This document shows positions 36,805 to 45,135 of a DNA stretch of 64,000 bases, piece by piece; position 1 is the first letter of the stretch; each line of letters opens with the position of its first letter. The notes under the pieces are model-generated. The model did not search any database. It saw only the letters and a program-made list of their open reading frames with translations, and was not told the origin of the DNA. The position numbers were made by a program, and so were the translations under genes. Origin of the DNA: Candidatus Intricatilinea gracilis (GTDB lineage Bacteria > Pseudomonadota > Gammaproteobacteria > Burkholderiales > Burkholderiaceae_C); contig JADJDQ010000007.1 of the NCBI GenBank assembly GCA_016702605.1, positions 124,001 through 188,000 of the forward strand. The letters run 5' to 3'.

Positions 36805-37896
36805 ATGAACCCGCTGGCACACCTGTCGCGCAGGCCGCCGGGCACGGCCCACACCGATGCCGTCGCCGATGCCGTCACCAATGTCGAGGCCGATGCCATG
36901 GCCATGGCCAGTACGGGCGCCGACCACGACGCCCAGTCTGTGGCCGACATGGTGAGCGCCACTCGTCAGCTGCTGGCTGCCTGGGATCTGGCGGCAACTC
37001 ACCTGAGTGGAGGTCGATCCGATTTGTGCGCAGCTGGCCCGTTCGCGCCAGATCGGTCTTTGCCCGACCCGTCCACATCCGCCCGACCCCGGCCTGCCGA
37101 GTCGATGTCGGCCAGCTGCTTGGCGCCGATCGAGGCCACCGTGATGGTGACGATGCTCTCGGGGTTCCAGATCCGGCAAGGCGCCGGGGCAAGCGTCGAG
37201 CTGCCCAAGGGCAAGACACGTACCTTGCTCAAGCTGTTGCTGCTGCAACGACATCGCCCACTCGGGCGGGCTCGTTTGTGCAACCTGTTGTGGCCCGACA
37301 GTGATGCGGCCAGTGCACGCAACAGCTTGAACGTGATGCTGCATCGTTTGCGGCAACTGTTGCCGCCAGGTGCCTGCGTACGTTTCACCGCGGAAGGTTA
37401 TCGGCTGGTCGTTGCAGGTGAGGTCTGGCTCGATGTCGAGCATTTCGTGCTGCACGCACAGACCGCCAGGCAACATGAAGAACGCGGAGATGGTGCCGGT
37501 GCCATGGCCCACTACGCCGCTGCACTTGACCTCTACGGTGTCGATCTGGTCGACGACGACGATGCCGGTCCGGCGCTGGCGCCCGACACGCAGGCGCTAC
37601 GCGCGCAGCTCAATCAGGTGCTCGAACGCCTGGCGATCCTGCATGAGCAGGCTGGTGACTGGCACGCCTGTCTGCAGGTGGCGCTGCGCCACCTGAGCCT
37701 GGACGAATGCAACGAGGCCGCCCACCGGCGTCTGATGCGTTGTTATGCCGGCCTGGGCCAGATCCAGCTGGCCGAGCGGCAGTACGGTGCGTGTGTACGT
37801 TTGCTGCGTGAGCAACTCGGGTTGTCGCCCGACGCCGAAACCACCAGGCTGTATCGGCGCATCGCCGGTCGAGAAATCGATCGAGAAAGTGATTGA
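36805..37896 (+). CDS. BTAD/SARP-type transcriptional regulator
   Basis: A 363-residue regulator with an uncertain N-terminal ~110 residues (Ala/Asp-rich, then Pro/Ser-rich). A winged-helix OmpR-like DNA-binding domain follows (about 112-205; KTRTLLKLLLLQRHRPLGRARL, then ARNSLNVMLHRLRQLL), and then a bacterial transcriptional activator (BTAD) domain of helical repeats (WLDVEHF to the end; HRRLMRCYAGLGQIQLAERQY). BTAD regulators are best known from actinobacterial antibiotic clusters; proteobacterial ones are less studied. The ATG is set by a strong AGGGAGG. Convergent with two unknown small genes. Confidence 0.83.
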   Translation: MNPLAHLSRRPPGTAHTDAVADAVTNVEADAMAMASTGADHDAQSVADMVSATRQLLAAWDLAATHLSGGRSDLCAAGPFAPDRSLPDPSTSARPRPAESMSASCLAPIEATVMVTMLSGFQIRQGAGASVELPKGKTRTLLKLLLLQRHRPLGRARLCNLLWPDSDAASARNSLNVMLHRLRQLLPPGACVRFTAEGYRLVVAGEVWLDVEHFVLHAQTARQHEERGDGAGAMAHYAAALDLYGVDLVDDDDAGPALAPDTQALRAQLNQVLERLAILHEQAGDWHACLQVALRHLSLDECNEAAHRRLMRCYAGLGQIQLAERQYGACVRLLREQLGLSPDAETTRLYRRIAGREIDRESD

Positions 37897-37914
37897 GCAG
37901 GCGGTCGAGACGTC

Positions 37915-37934
37915 GACCGGCGTGGTGGCCGGTC
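37915..37934. terminator. Hairpin in the convergent gap after the BTAD gene
   Basis: A perfect 7-bp inverted repeat GACCGGC-GTGGTG-GCCGGTC lies between two convergent genes and overlaps the stop of the minus-strand gene. No U-tract follows on either strand, so it may act with Rho or merely stabilise the 3' end. Confidence 0.35.
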
Positions 37935-38154
37935 AATGCATCACGGGGCGGTCGGGTGTGTCTTGTTCGACGGCGCTGTCGATGGTCGACATCGAGCCGC
38001 CCTGATGGCGCACCGATGTATCACCTCGGTGGATGAAGGTGATGCCTTCGGGGCCGTCTTCGATGCAGCGATGGCAGATCGGGCAGCTGAATCGCACGGT
38101 GCGGCGATCGGCGATCAACTCGGCCGTCATGACGTGAATCTCGGTCGGGCCCAT
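37933..38154 (-). CDS. Small Cys-rich protein of unknown function
   Basis: A 73-residue ORF starting MGPTEIHVMTAELIADRRT, with a CPICHRC motif (residues 24-30) and several Asp/Glu. The Cys pattern looks like half of a zinc ribbon, but I do not recognise the family. The part after GITFIHRGDTSV is polar. It lies on the same strand as, and downstream of, another unknown gene. The frame is open further upstream; the ATG at 38154 is the first in a region that reads as protein. Confidence 0.45.
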   Translation of the reverse strand: MGPTEIHVMTAELIADRRTVRFSCPICHRCIEDGPEGITFIHRGDTSVRHQGGSMSTIDSAVEQDTPDRPVMH

Positions 38155-38276
38155 GGTGTGTACTCCGGCGACGAACGTTGAAGCGGGCAACAAGAGAAAC
38201 ACCCGCCGTGGCATGTACCCGGCCTGGCAGCCGGGCACACCGCCGCAGCGGGTGCACAGGGCGGTTGGTGCCGCAC

Positions 38277-38726
38277 TCAGGCCGGAAAGCGGAACATCAC
38301 CGGCGGCTGGTTGTCCGAGCAGCCCGAGTGGACTGTGGGCGCGCCGCCGTTGAGGTGCTGCAGCACCACCACGATGTTGTAGCAGCCCGATACAGGCTGC
38401 CCGCCGAACAGCTGCTCCTCGCCCAGCAACGGGTTCGGATTGACCTGAACGGTGGCCGTGTAGTTGAGTGCGTTCATCACGCCGGGCACGGCGAGCGGCT
38501 GGCCGATCTGCATCTCCTGGCCGGGGCCGATGCTTTCGGCATAGGCACGCAGGCGGAACGAATCGCCCGGGCCGATCAGGCTGGCCAGGGCGGCCGGCAC
38601 CTGCCAGGCCACGTTGATGTTGAACGGTGCGCCAGCGCGCAACACGTCGGGCGCATTCGGGCTGTTGTCCACCACGCTGTGGGTGATGTTGCTGGTCAGG
38701 CCGGTGATACCCCATTCGATGCTCAT
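38277..38726 (-). CDS. Hypothetical beta-rich protein
   Basis: A 149-residue protein with a good ribosome binding site (AGGAGAG) and codon use like its neighbours. It begins MSIEWGITGLTSNITH and contains alternating strand-like segments (PFNINVAWQVPAALASL, YTATVQVNP, CYNIVVVLQHL). There is no signal peptide or transmembrane segment. No family is recognised. The convergent BTAD regulator and the small Cys-rich gene downstream may form one accessory group with it; this is only positional evidence. Confidence 0.6.
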   Translation of the reverse strand: MSIEWGITGLTSNITHSVVDNSPNAPDVLRAGAPFNINVAWQVPAALASLIGPGDSFRLRAYAESIGPGQEMQIGQPLAVPGVMNALNYTATVQVNPNPLLGEEQLFGGQPVSGCYNIVVVLQHLNGGAPTVHSGCSDNQPPVMFRFPA

Positions 38727-38893
38727 GACTCTCTCCTAAAGGCGTTGGGTTGAAGGCCCCGTGGCAGATGGATCGACTCCGCGGTGGCGTCGTCTGCTGC
38801 GGGAACAGGGGGTTCCCTGTGAGAGTCAGTGTCTTGGCGGCGCGTTAATCACCGCTGTGCCAGTGCTGTGTCGGCACTTACGCTGGACTTATC

Positions 38894-39001
38894 GAAGCCG
38901 AAGCCGAAGCCGAAGCCGAAGCCGAAGCCGATGCCGATGCCGATGCCGATGCCGATGCCGACGAACGACGAACGACGAACGACGAACGACGAACGACGAA
39001 C
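38894..39001. repeat. Compound microsatellite (GAAGCC)6 (GATGCC)5 (GACGAAC)6
   Basis: Exact tandem copies of two related hexamers are followed directly by six copies of a heptamer. It sits in the ~314-bp gap between the divergent start of the 38277-38726 gene and the end of proB; nothing else is recognisable in this gap. Such arrays gain and lose copies by slippage. No ORF reads through it convincingly. Confidence 0.95.
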
Positions 39002-39040
39002 GACGGCGTGTGTGCCCGTCGCGTCAGGCTGCCCGTCGAT

Positions 39041-40159
39041 TCAGGTCAGGACCAGGTTGTCGCGGTGGATCAACTCGGGCTCGTTGGCATAACCGAGCAG
39101 GCCTTCGATCTGCGACGACGGCTTGCGCGCGATGAGGCGCGCTTCGCTGGCTGCGTAGTTGGCCAGTCCACGAGCGATCTCGCTGCCGTTGCTGCTGCGC
39201 ACGGCGATCACGTCACCCCGCACGAACTCGCCCTGCACCTCGACCACGCCGATGGGCAGCAAGCTCTTGCCTTCGTCTCGCACCTTGAGCACCGCGCCGT
39301 CGTCCACCGTCACCGAGCCCCTGAGTTGCAGGTGGTCGGCCATCCACTGCTTGCGGGCTGCCACCTTGGGCGTGGTCGCCACCAGCAGCGTGCCGATGGA
39401 TTCGCCGGCCACCAGGCGCAGCAGCGCGTCGGGCTCGCGGCCCCAGGCGATCACGGTGCTGGCACCACTGCCAGCAGCACGTTTGGCCGCCAGGATCTTG
39501 GTGATCATGCCGCCCTTGCCGATACTCGATCCTGCGCCGCCGGCCATCTGCTCGAGTTCGGGGGTACCGGCCACGGCTTCGTGGATGAACACGGCGTGAG
39601 GGTCCTTGCGCGGGTCGGCCGAATACAGGCCCTTCTGGTCGGTGAGGATGATGAGTGCGTCGGCATCGACCAGATTGGCCACCAACGCACCGAGTGTGTC
39701 GTTGTCACCCACCTTGATCTCGTCGGTGACGACGGTGTCGTTCTCGTTGATCACCGGCACCACGCCGAGTTCGAGCAACGTCAGCAGCGTCGAGCGGGCG
39801 TTGAGGTAACGCTCGCGGTCCGCCAGGTCGGCGTGGGTGAGCAACACCTGCGCGCTGCCCATGCCCTGGGCGCGCAGGCTGGTTTCGTAGATCTGCGCCA
39901 GGCCCATCTGGCCCACGGCGGCAGCGGCCTGCAGTTCGTGCAACTCCTTCGGTCGCGTGGCCCAGCCCAGGCGCTTCATGCCTTCGGCGATGGCGCCGGA
40001 CGACACCATCACCACCTCGCGGCCCTGCTTGACCAGCGCGGCCAACTGCACACACCAGGCGTCGATGGCGGCGGCGTCCAGGCCGCGGCCTTCGTTGGTC
40101 ACCAGGCTCGAGCCGACCTTGACGACGATGCGGCGGGCACTTTTCAGGACTTCACTCAT
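39041..40159 (-). CDS. proB: Glutamate 5-kinase ProB
   Basis: ProB phosphorylates glutamate in the first step of proline synthesis. The 372-residue protein has the amino-acid-kinase start RRIVVKVGSSLVTNEGRG (about 9-26), GGMITKILAAKRAAGSG, and a C-terminal PUA domain (about 275-360). No proA is adjacent. It lies 51 bp after obgE on the same strand, probably co-transcribed, which is the usual order in this group. Confidence 0.95.
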   Translation of the reverse strand: MSEVLKSARRIVVKVGSSLVTNEGRGLDAAAIDAWCVQLAALVKQGREVVMVSSGAIAEGMKRLGWATRPKELHELQAAAAVGQMGLAQIYETSLRAQGMGSAQVLLTHADLADRERYLNARSTLLTLLELGVVPVINENDTVVTDEIKVGDNDTLGALVANLVDADALIILTDQKGLYSADPRKDPHAVFIHEAVAGTPELEQMAGGAGSSIGKGGMITKILAAKRAAGSGASTVIAWGREPDALLRLVAGESIGTLLVATTPKVAARKQWMADHLQLRGSVTVDDGAVLKVRDEGKSLLPIGVVEVQGEFVRGDVIAVRSSNGSEIARGLANYAASEARLIARKPSSQIEGLLGYANEPELIHRDNLVLT

Positions 40160-40210
40160 GGTCGGGCACGGGTGGCGGGCAGACGAAAGGAGTGCGGCAG
40201 GACGCGGCGC

Positions 40211-41311
40211 TCAGCGAAAGCGCGGGTCGTCGCTGGGTGGTGCGGTGGCCGGCTCGGGGGCTTCGACGAAACGCACGTCGGGTTCCACCACCGGCGGTGA
40301 GTTGATCGCCGCCACGTGTTCGTAGATGGCGCGGATGAGCGGCTCGCAGCCTTCACGCGTGAGCGCCGAGATCTCGAACACCGGGCCCTTCCAGCGCATG
40401 CGCTTGACGAAATCCTTCACCAGCGCGGGGCGTTGTTCGACCGGCACCATGTCGAGCTTGTTGAGCACCAGCCAACGCGGCTTGTCGTACAGCGCCTGAT
40501 CGTACTTCTTGAGCTCCTTGATGATGGCCTTGGCCTGCGCCACCGGATCGACGGCATCGTCGAACGGTGCCATGTCGACCATGTGCAGCAGCACGCGGGT
40601 GCGCTGCAGGTGGCGCAGGAAGTAGTGGCCCAGGCCCGCGCCTTCGGACGCACCTTCGATCAGTCCCGGCACGTCGGCCACCACGAAGCTCTGGCTCGGC
40701 CCGACCCGCACCACACCCAGGTTGGGATGCAGCGTGGTGAAGGGGTAGTCGGCGATCTTGGGGCGGGCGTTGGAGATGGCCGCGATCAGTGTGGACTTGC
40801 CAGCGTTGGGCATGCCCAGCAGGCCGGCATCGGCCAGCACACGCAGTTCCATGCGGATGTTCTTGGCCTCACCCGGCCAGCCGGGTGTCTTCTGTCGCGG
40901 TGCGCGGTTCGTGCTGGTCTTGTAGTGCAGGTTGCCGAAGCCACCGTCGCCACCCTTGGCCAGCATGACGCGCTCGCCGTGCGTGAGCAGTTCGCAGATC
41001 TGCTCACCGGTCTCGATGTCGGTGATGATGGTGCCCACCGGCACACGCAGCACGATGTCTTCGGCTGCAGCGCCGAACTGGTCCGAGCCCCGACCGGCTT
41101 CGCCGTTGCGGGCAAAGTGCTTGCGCGTATAGCGGTAGTCGACCAGCGTGTTGATGTTCAGGTCGGCCTCGGCGAACACATGGCCGCCGCGCCCGCCGTT
41201 GCCGCCGTCCGGCCCGCCGAAGGGGATGAACTTCTCGCGCCGAAAGCTCGCGCAGCCCGCGCCGCCGTTGCCGGCCGAGATGTCGATGGTGACTTCGTCG
41301 ACGAATTTCAT
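40211..41311 (-). CDS. obgE: GTPase ObgE/CgtA
   Basis: ObgE is an essential GTPase acting on late 50S ribosome assembly and stress responses. The 366-residue protein has the glycine-rich Obg fold (MKFVDEVTIDISAGNGGAGC; GGPDGGNGGRGGHV), the P-loop GMPNAGKST (166-174), DVPGLIEG (G3) and NKLD (G4). An intrinsic terminator separates it from the upstream ribosomal protein genes, so it has its own promoter or depends on read-through. Confidence 0.97.
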   Translation of the reverse strand: MKFVDEVTIDISAGNGGAGCASFRREKFIPFGGPDGGNGGRGGHVFAEADLNINTLVDYRYTRKHFARNGEAGRGSDQFGAAAEDIVLRVPVGTIITDIETGEQICELLTHGERVMLAKGGDGGFGNLHYKTSTNRAPRQKTPGWPGEAKNIRMELRVLADAGLLGMPNAGKSTLIAAISNARPKIADYPFTTLHPNLGVVRVGPSQSFVVADVPGLIEGASEGAGLGHYFLRHLQRTRVLLHMVDMAPFDDAVDPVAQAKAIIKELKKYDQALYDKPRWLVLNKLDMVPVEQRPALVKDFVKRMRWKGPVFEISALTREGCEPLIRAIYEHVAAINSPPVVEPDVRFVEAPEPATAPPSDDPRFR

Positions 41312-41385
41312 CGCATTACTCCTGGGGGGCGGCGCGTGGTGAACGCGGAGCCGGGTGGCGCCGGCACAAGCCGGGCGCCCAAAGC

Positions 41386-41410
41386 AAAAAGCCCCGGCAT
41401 GCCGGGGCTT
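41386..41410 (-). terminator. Intrinsic terminator after rpmA
   Basis: On the minus strand AAGCCCCGGC-ATGCCGGGGCTTTTTGC forms a 10-bp stem with a T-rich tail. It lies between rpmA and obgE. Confidence 0.85.
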
Positions 41411-41435
41411 GTCCGCACCGTGGGTGCCAGCCGGA

Positions 41436-41693
41436 TCAGGCCGGCGTGACGATCACGGTCTTGCGGTTCTGCGAACCCTTGACGGCAAAAGAGATCTTGC
41501 CATCGACGAGTGCAAACAGCGTGTGGTCGCGACCCATGCCGACATTGGTGCCAGCGTGGAAACGGGTGCCACGCTGGCGCACGATGATCGAGCCTGCGCT
41601 CACCAGTTCACCGCCGTAGGCCTTGACGCCCAGCATCTTGGGTTGGGAATCGCGGCCGTTCCGGGTGGAACCGCCGCCTTTTTTCTGTGCCAT
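41436..41693 (-). CDS. rpmA: 50S ribosomal protein L27
   Basis: The 85-residue protein begins MAQKKGGGSTRNGRDSQPKM and contains GSIIVRQRGTRFHAG, diagnostic for L27, whose N-terminal tail reaches the peptidyl-transferase centre. It is 29 bp downstream of rplU and followed by an intrinsic terminator. The N-terminus starts directly with MAQKK, with no cleavable extension. Confidence 0.98.
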   Translation of the reverse strand: MAQKKGGGSTRNGRDSQPKMLGVKAYGGELVSAGSIIVRQRGTRFHAGTNVGMGRDHTLFALVDGKISFAVKGSQNRKTVIVTPA

Positions 41694-41722
41694 GTTTCAG
41701 CTCCTGTCTTGCCTGGATGGGG

Positions 41723-42034
41723 TTACGCCGACACCGCGCCGATTTCCAGCTCGGTGTAGTTCTGGCGATGGCCCTGGCGCTTCTGGTAATGCTTGCGACG
41801 GCGCATCTTGAAGATGCGCACCTTGTCGTGCCTGCCATGCGCCACCACCGTGGCCTTCACGCTGGCGCCTTCGACCAAGGGTGTTCCCAACTTGATGTCC
41901 GCACCGCTACCGATGGCGAGCACCTCGTTGAGCACGATCTCTTGGCCGACGTCCGCAGCAATCTGTTCTACCTTGATCTTCTCGCCGGCAACAACCTTGT
42001 ATTGTTTGCCACCGGTTTTTATGACCGCGTACAT
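41723..42034 (-). CDS. rplU: 50S ribosomal protein L21
   Basis: The 103-residue protein begins MYAVIKTGGKQYKVVAGEKI and ends with the RRRKHYQKRQGHRQNYTELEI stretch characteristic of L21. It opens the rplU-rpmA operon and is divergent from ispB; the ~290-bp gap between them should hold promoters for both. Confidence 0.98.
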   Translation of the reverse strand: MYAVIKTGGKQYKVVAGEKIKVEQIAADVGQEIVLNEVLAIGSGADIKLGTPLVEGASVKATVVAHGRHDKVRIFKMRRRKHYQKRQGHRQNYTELEIGAVSA

Positions 42035-42294
42035 ATCAGCCCTTTCAGTTCCTGTGTCTGTCCTTGCCCGGCTCGCAGCTTGCCCCGATCAGAGATCAAT
42101 GGGCGGGCCGTTCCCAGGCGAAGCCCGCGATTCTAGCAGAGGTCGGACGCAACGGCGAGTGATGATCGATGTCGCCGATGTCATCGCTACCCGGTAGCCA
42201 CGTTGTGCCGAGCCAACGGCGTCGCCCCCGCGCCACGTCCGGGCCAGTTGATCGAGCTCGGGTCGTGATGAGGCGGGATCACCACGCTGGTTTC

Positions 42295-42300
42295 TATAAT
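42295..42300 (+). promoter_or_regulatory. -10 element of the ispB promoter
   Basis: A perfect TATAAT 25 bases before the ispB GTG start. No good -35 was found at 16-18 bp. On the minus strand an ATTCTA (TAGAAT) near 42130 could be the -10 of rplU. Confidence 0.45.
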
Positions 42301-42325
42301 CGCCCGCTAACCGGAAATCCTGCAC

Positions 42326-43318
42326 GTGAGCCTAGCCGCAACCGCCACCCCGACCCCGTCGACCACCACTCAGCTCATGGCTGCGGAGATGGCCCAGGTG
42401 GATCAGGTCATCCATCGCAGGCTTGCCTCCGAGGTGGTGCTGATCAACCAGATCTCGCACTACATCGTCAGTGCTGGCGGCAAACGCATCCGGCCCTTGC
42501 TTGTGCTGCTGTTTTCCAATGCACTGGGCTTCAAGGGCCCCGAGCGCTTCGAACTGGCGGCCATCGTCGAGTTCATCCATACGGCCACGCTGCTGCACGA
42601 CGATGTCGTCGACGAGTCGGCGCTCAGGCGTGGTCGTGCCACGGCCAATGCCTTGTTCGGCAACTCGGCCAGCGTGCTGGTGGGCGACTTCCTGTACTCG
42701 CGCTCGTTCCAGATGATGGTGTCGATCAATCGCCTGCGTGTGCTCGACGTGCTGGCCGATGCCACCAACGTCATCGCCGAAGGCGAGGTCCTGCAACTCA
42801 TGAACATGCACGACCCCGACATCAGTGTCGACGACTATCTGCGTGTCATCCGCTACAAGACCGCCAAGCTGTTCGAAGCCAGCGCCAGGCTCGGTGCCGT
42901 CATCGCCGATGCCGGCCCGGCCATCGAGGAAGCCGCTGCCAGTTATGGCCGATCACTCGGCACAGCCTTTCAGCTGGTCGACGACCTGCTCGATTACGAA
43001 GGCGCTACCGAGAAGCTCGGCAAGAACGTCGGCGACGATCTGCGCGAAGGCAAGCCGACCTTGCCGCTGCTCATCGCCATGCAGCGTGGCACGACCGAAC
43101 AGTCCGACCTGATCCGTCATGCCATCGAACATGGCGAGGTCGAGAAACTCGCCGAGATCGTCGAAATCGTGCGAGCCACCGGTGCCATTGCCGCCACACG
43201 CGAGGCGGCCCGTGAAGAGACCCGCAAGGCAGAAGCACAGCTTCAGCTGATGGCACCTTCCATTTACCGCGAGGCCCTGCTAAACTTGTGCGTTCAGGCT
43301 GTTGACCGCAGCTTCTGA
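42326..43318 (+). CDS. ispB: Octaprenyl diphosphate synthase IspB
   Basis: IspB makes the C40 prenyl side chain of ubiquinone. The 330-residue protein, from a GTG start, has GGKRIRPLL, the first aspartate-rich motif HDDVVDES (91-98) and the second one LVDDLLDYEG (about 217-226), and GDDLREGKPTLPLL. It is divergent from rplU and lies five bases upstream of tRNA-Pro, which is probably co-transcribed with it. Confidence 0.95.
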   Translation: MSLAATATPTPSTTTQLMAAEMAQVDQVIHRRLASEVVLINQISHYIVSAGGKRIRPLLVLLFSNALGFKGPERFELAAIVEFIHTATLLHDDVVDESALRRGRATANALFGNSASVLVGDFLYSRSFQMMVSINRLRVLDVLADATNVIAEGEVLQLMNMHDPDISVDDYLRVIRYKTAKLFEASARLGAVIADAGPAIEEAAASYGRSLGTAFQLVDDLLDYEGATEKLGKNVGDDLREGKPTLPLLIAMQRGTTEQSDLIRHAIEHGEVEKLAEIVEIVRATGAIAATREAAREETRKAEAQLQLMAPSIYREALLNLCVQAVDRSF

Positions 43319-43323
43319 AACAT

Positions 43324-43400
43324 CGGGGTGTAGCTTAGCCTGGTAGAGCGCTACGTTCGGGACGTAGAGGCCGGAGGTTCGAATCCTCTCACCCCGACCA
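43324..43400 (+). tRNA. tRNA-Pro (anticodon CGG)
   Basis: A 77-base tRNA with 7-bp acceptor stem CGGGGTG/CACCCCG, anticodon stem CTACG/CGTAG around loop TTCGGGA (anticodon CGG, codon CCG), T-arm GGAGGTTCGAATCCTCT, and an encoded CCA end. It starts five bases after ispB. Confidence 0.97.
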
Positions 43401-43425
43401 GGATTTCCTTGCAGCGGCGAGGACC

Positions 43426-43457
43426 AACAAAGCCCCACATGCTGGGGCTTTGTTGTT
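43426..43457 (+). terminator. Intrinsic terminator after tRNA-Pro
   Basis: AACAAAGCCCC and GGGGCTTTGTT form a stem with a short loop, followed by GTTTCC. It should end the ispB-tRNA transcript. Confidence 0.8.
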
Positions 43458-43537
43458 TCCGGGCTCGTTCACGGCCCGTGATTGACGCGGCGATCCGACC
43501 TGCATTGCTGCATGTGATGACCTGTCGCGCCAGGTGC

Positions 43538-44425
43538 TTAGCGTGCAGGCTGTATCGCCGCAAGCATGTCCGCGAGCTCGGGCATCAAGGCGCCGGGCTC
43601 GGCCTTGTGCAGTGCGCCTTGCAGCGTCGTGAGCACAGCCGCAGCGATGTCGCGTGCCGCGCCGCCGTCTGCTGCCATCGTGTTGTAGTAGCCCAGGTCC
43701 TTGGCGGCATTGGCGATCGAGAAGCGCAGACCTGTCGGGTCCTTGTCGAGCAGCCAGGGCTTCATGCGTTCGAGCGCGATGCCTCCCGCGCCGCCCTTGG
43801 CCAGCACGTCGACGAACACCTCGGGTGCCACACCATGCTGGCCGGCACAGGCCGCCGCCTCACACAGCAGGCTGACCATGCCCAGCGACACGTAGTTGTG
43901 CAGCAACTTCATGCTGTGCCCCGCACCTACGGGGCCGGCGTGAAATATGTTCTCGGCAAAACAACGCAGCAGTGGACGACATTGGTCCAGCACGTCGAGG
44001 TCACCGCCCACCAGCAGGTTCAGGCGACCTTCGGCGGCCTCCTTGGGTGTGCGGGTCATGGGTGTATCCAGAAACCGGCTGCCCGCGGCCTGCACGGCCT
44101 GCGCCATACGCAACGTCGACGACGGGATGGCCGTCGAGCAGTCGATCACCACACTGCCGGGCCGCAGGCCTTCAAGCACGCCGCCCGGGCCGGTGAGCAC
44201 GGTCTCGACCTGCGGCGAGCCGGTCAGCACCAGGATGACGATGTCCGACCGCGCGGCCAGTTCCGCAGCGCTGTGCACCACGCTCGCGCCCGCCGCCACC
44301 AGCGTCTCGAGCGGCTGGTTGCCTTCATGGGCGAGCATGCAGAGCCTGTGGCCATGCTTGACGATGTTGCCCGCTATGCCGTGGCCCATGAGGCCGATGC
44401 CGACCATGCCGACGTTGAAGGTCAT
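43538..44425 (-). CDS. NAD(P)-dependent beta-hydroxyacid dehydrogenase (3-hydroxyisobutyrate dehydrogenase family)
   Basis: The 295-residue protein has the Rossmann motif GMVGIGLMGHGIAG near the N-terminus, DTPMTRTPKEAAEG (substrate-binding stretch), and the catalytic Lys in GHSMKLLHNYVSLG. This branch oxidises beta-hydroxyacids such as tartronate or 3-hydroxyisobutyrate; the substrate is not clear from sequence. The ATG at 44425 has GGAGAT in front; a second ATG lies four codons upstream at 44437. Confidence 0.88.
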   Translation of the reverse strand: MTFNVGMVGIGLMGHGIAGNIVKHGHRLCMLAHEGNQPLETLVAAGASVVHSAAELAARSDIVILVLTGSPQVETVLTGPGGVLEGLRPGSVVIDCSTAIPSSTLRMAQAVQAAGSRFLDTPMTRTPKEAAEGRLNLLVGGDLDVLDQCRPLLRCFAENIFHAGPVGAGHSMKLLHNYVSLGMVSLLCEAAACAGQHGVAPEVFVDVLAKGGAGGIALERMKPWLLDKDPTGLRFSIANAAKDLGYYNTMAADGGAARDIAAAVLTTLQGALHKAEPGALMPELADMLAAIQPAR

Positions 44426-44646
44426 GTGGATCTCCATGAGGTTGAGCTTGTGCTGCCGGGCCGGTGGGGGCGGGCCTGGGTGGCCGAACTGCAAGGTCAC
44501 TAGTGTTGCCTGTTCGGGGGCAGTGCGGATGCGAGCAATCACCCGATGCGGCCCGGCCACAATCGCCGCGGGTCCGCCGTGTTGCGGTCCCTCGCTCGTC
44601 ACTTGTCAACAAGCGCAGCAAGCGCTCACCCTGGAGGCTCTCCCGC

Positions 44647-45030
44647 ATGTTTTCCCACATCATGATCGGCACCAACAATCTCGACCGGGCCAAGGCGTTC
44701 TACGACGCGTTGCTCGGCACCCTGGGTGTGCCGGTCGGCGCGGTCGACCGCCACCGCGTCTTCTGGCGCACGCCCACGGGGGTGTTCTCGGTGACGCTGC
44801 CGATCAACGGTGAGCCGGCCACGGTCGGCAACGGCAGTACCTTTGGATTTCTTTGCCAGTCGAGCGAACAGGTCGATGCCTGGCACGCTGCCGGTGTGGC
44901 CCATGGCGGCACGAGCTGCGAAGACCCGCCTGGCCTGCGTGAGGGGGCCAGCGGCCGCCTCTACCTGGCCTATTTGCGTGACCCGGACGGCAACAAGATC
45001 TGCGGCCTGTACCGCCTGCCGCGCGCCTGA
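44647..45030 (+). CDS. VOC-family protein (glyoxalase/dioxygenase superfamily)
   Basis: A 127-residue single VOC module beginning MFSHIMIGTNNLDRAKAFYD and ending YLRDPDGNKICGLYRL, both typical. The metal ligands of glyoxalases would be the early His and the late Asp/Glu region; the role is unknown. Divergent from the dehydrogenase gene and 105 bp before the next gene on the same strand. Confidence 0.85.
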   Translation: MFSHIMIGTNNLDRAKAFYDALLGTLGVPVGAVDRHRVFWRTPTGVFSVTLPINGEPATVGNGSTFGFLCQSSEQVDAWHAAGVAHGGTSCEDPPGLREGASGRLYLAYLRDPDGNKICGLYRLPRA

Positions 45031-45135
45031 GCTGCCACCGGACCCGCTGCCCGCGCCGGGTCCGCCCGGCATAAGCGCCAGCACATCGCCACAATCGCGC
45101 ACCACCATTGGACACCTCGGCCGCGAGCGCATCCC

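Noticed and set aside
38894..39001. Possible CRISPR array
   Set aside because: Units are 6-7 bp and directly adjacent, with no spacers and no cas genes.
43324..43460. tRNA-Pro as attachment site of a mobile element
   Set aside because: The following genes have core-like composition, and no integrase or repeated tRNA 3' end is seen.
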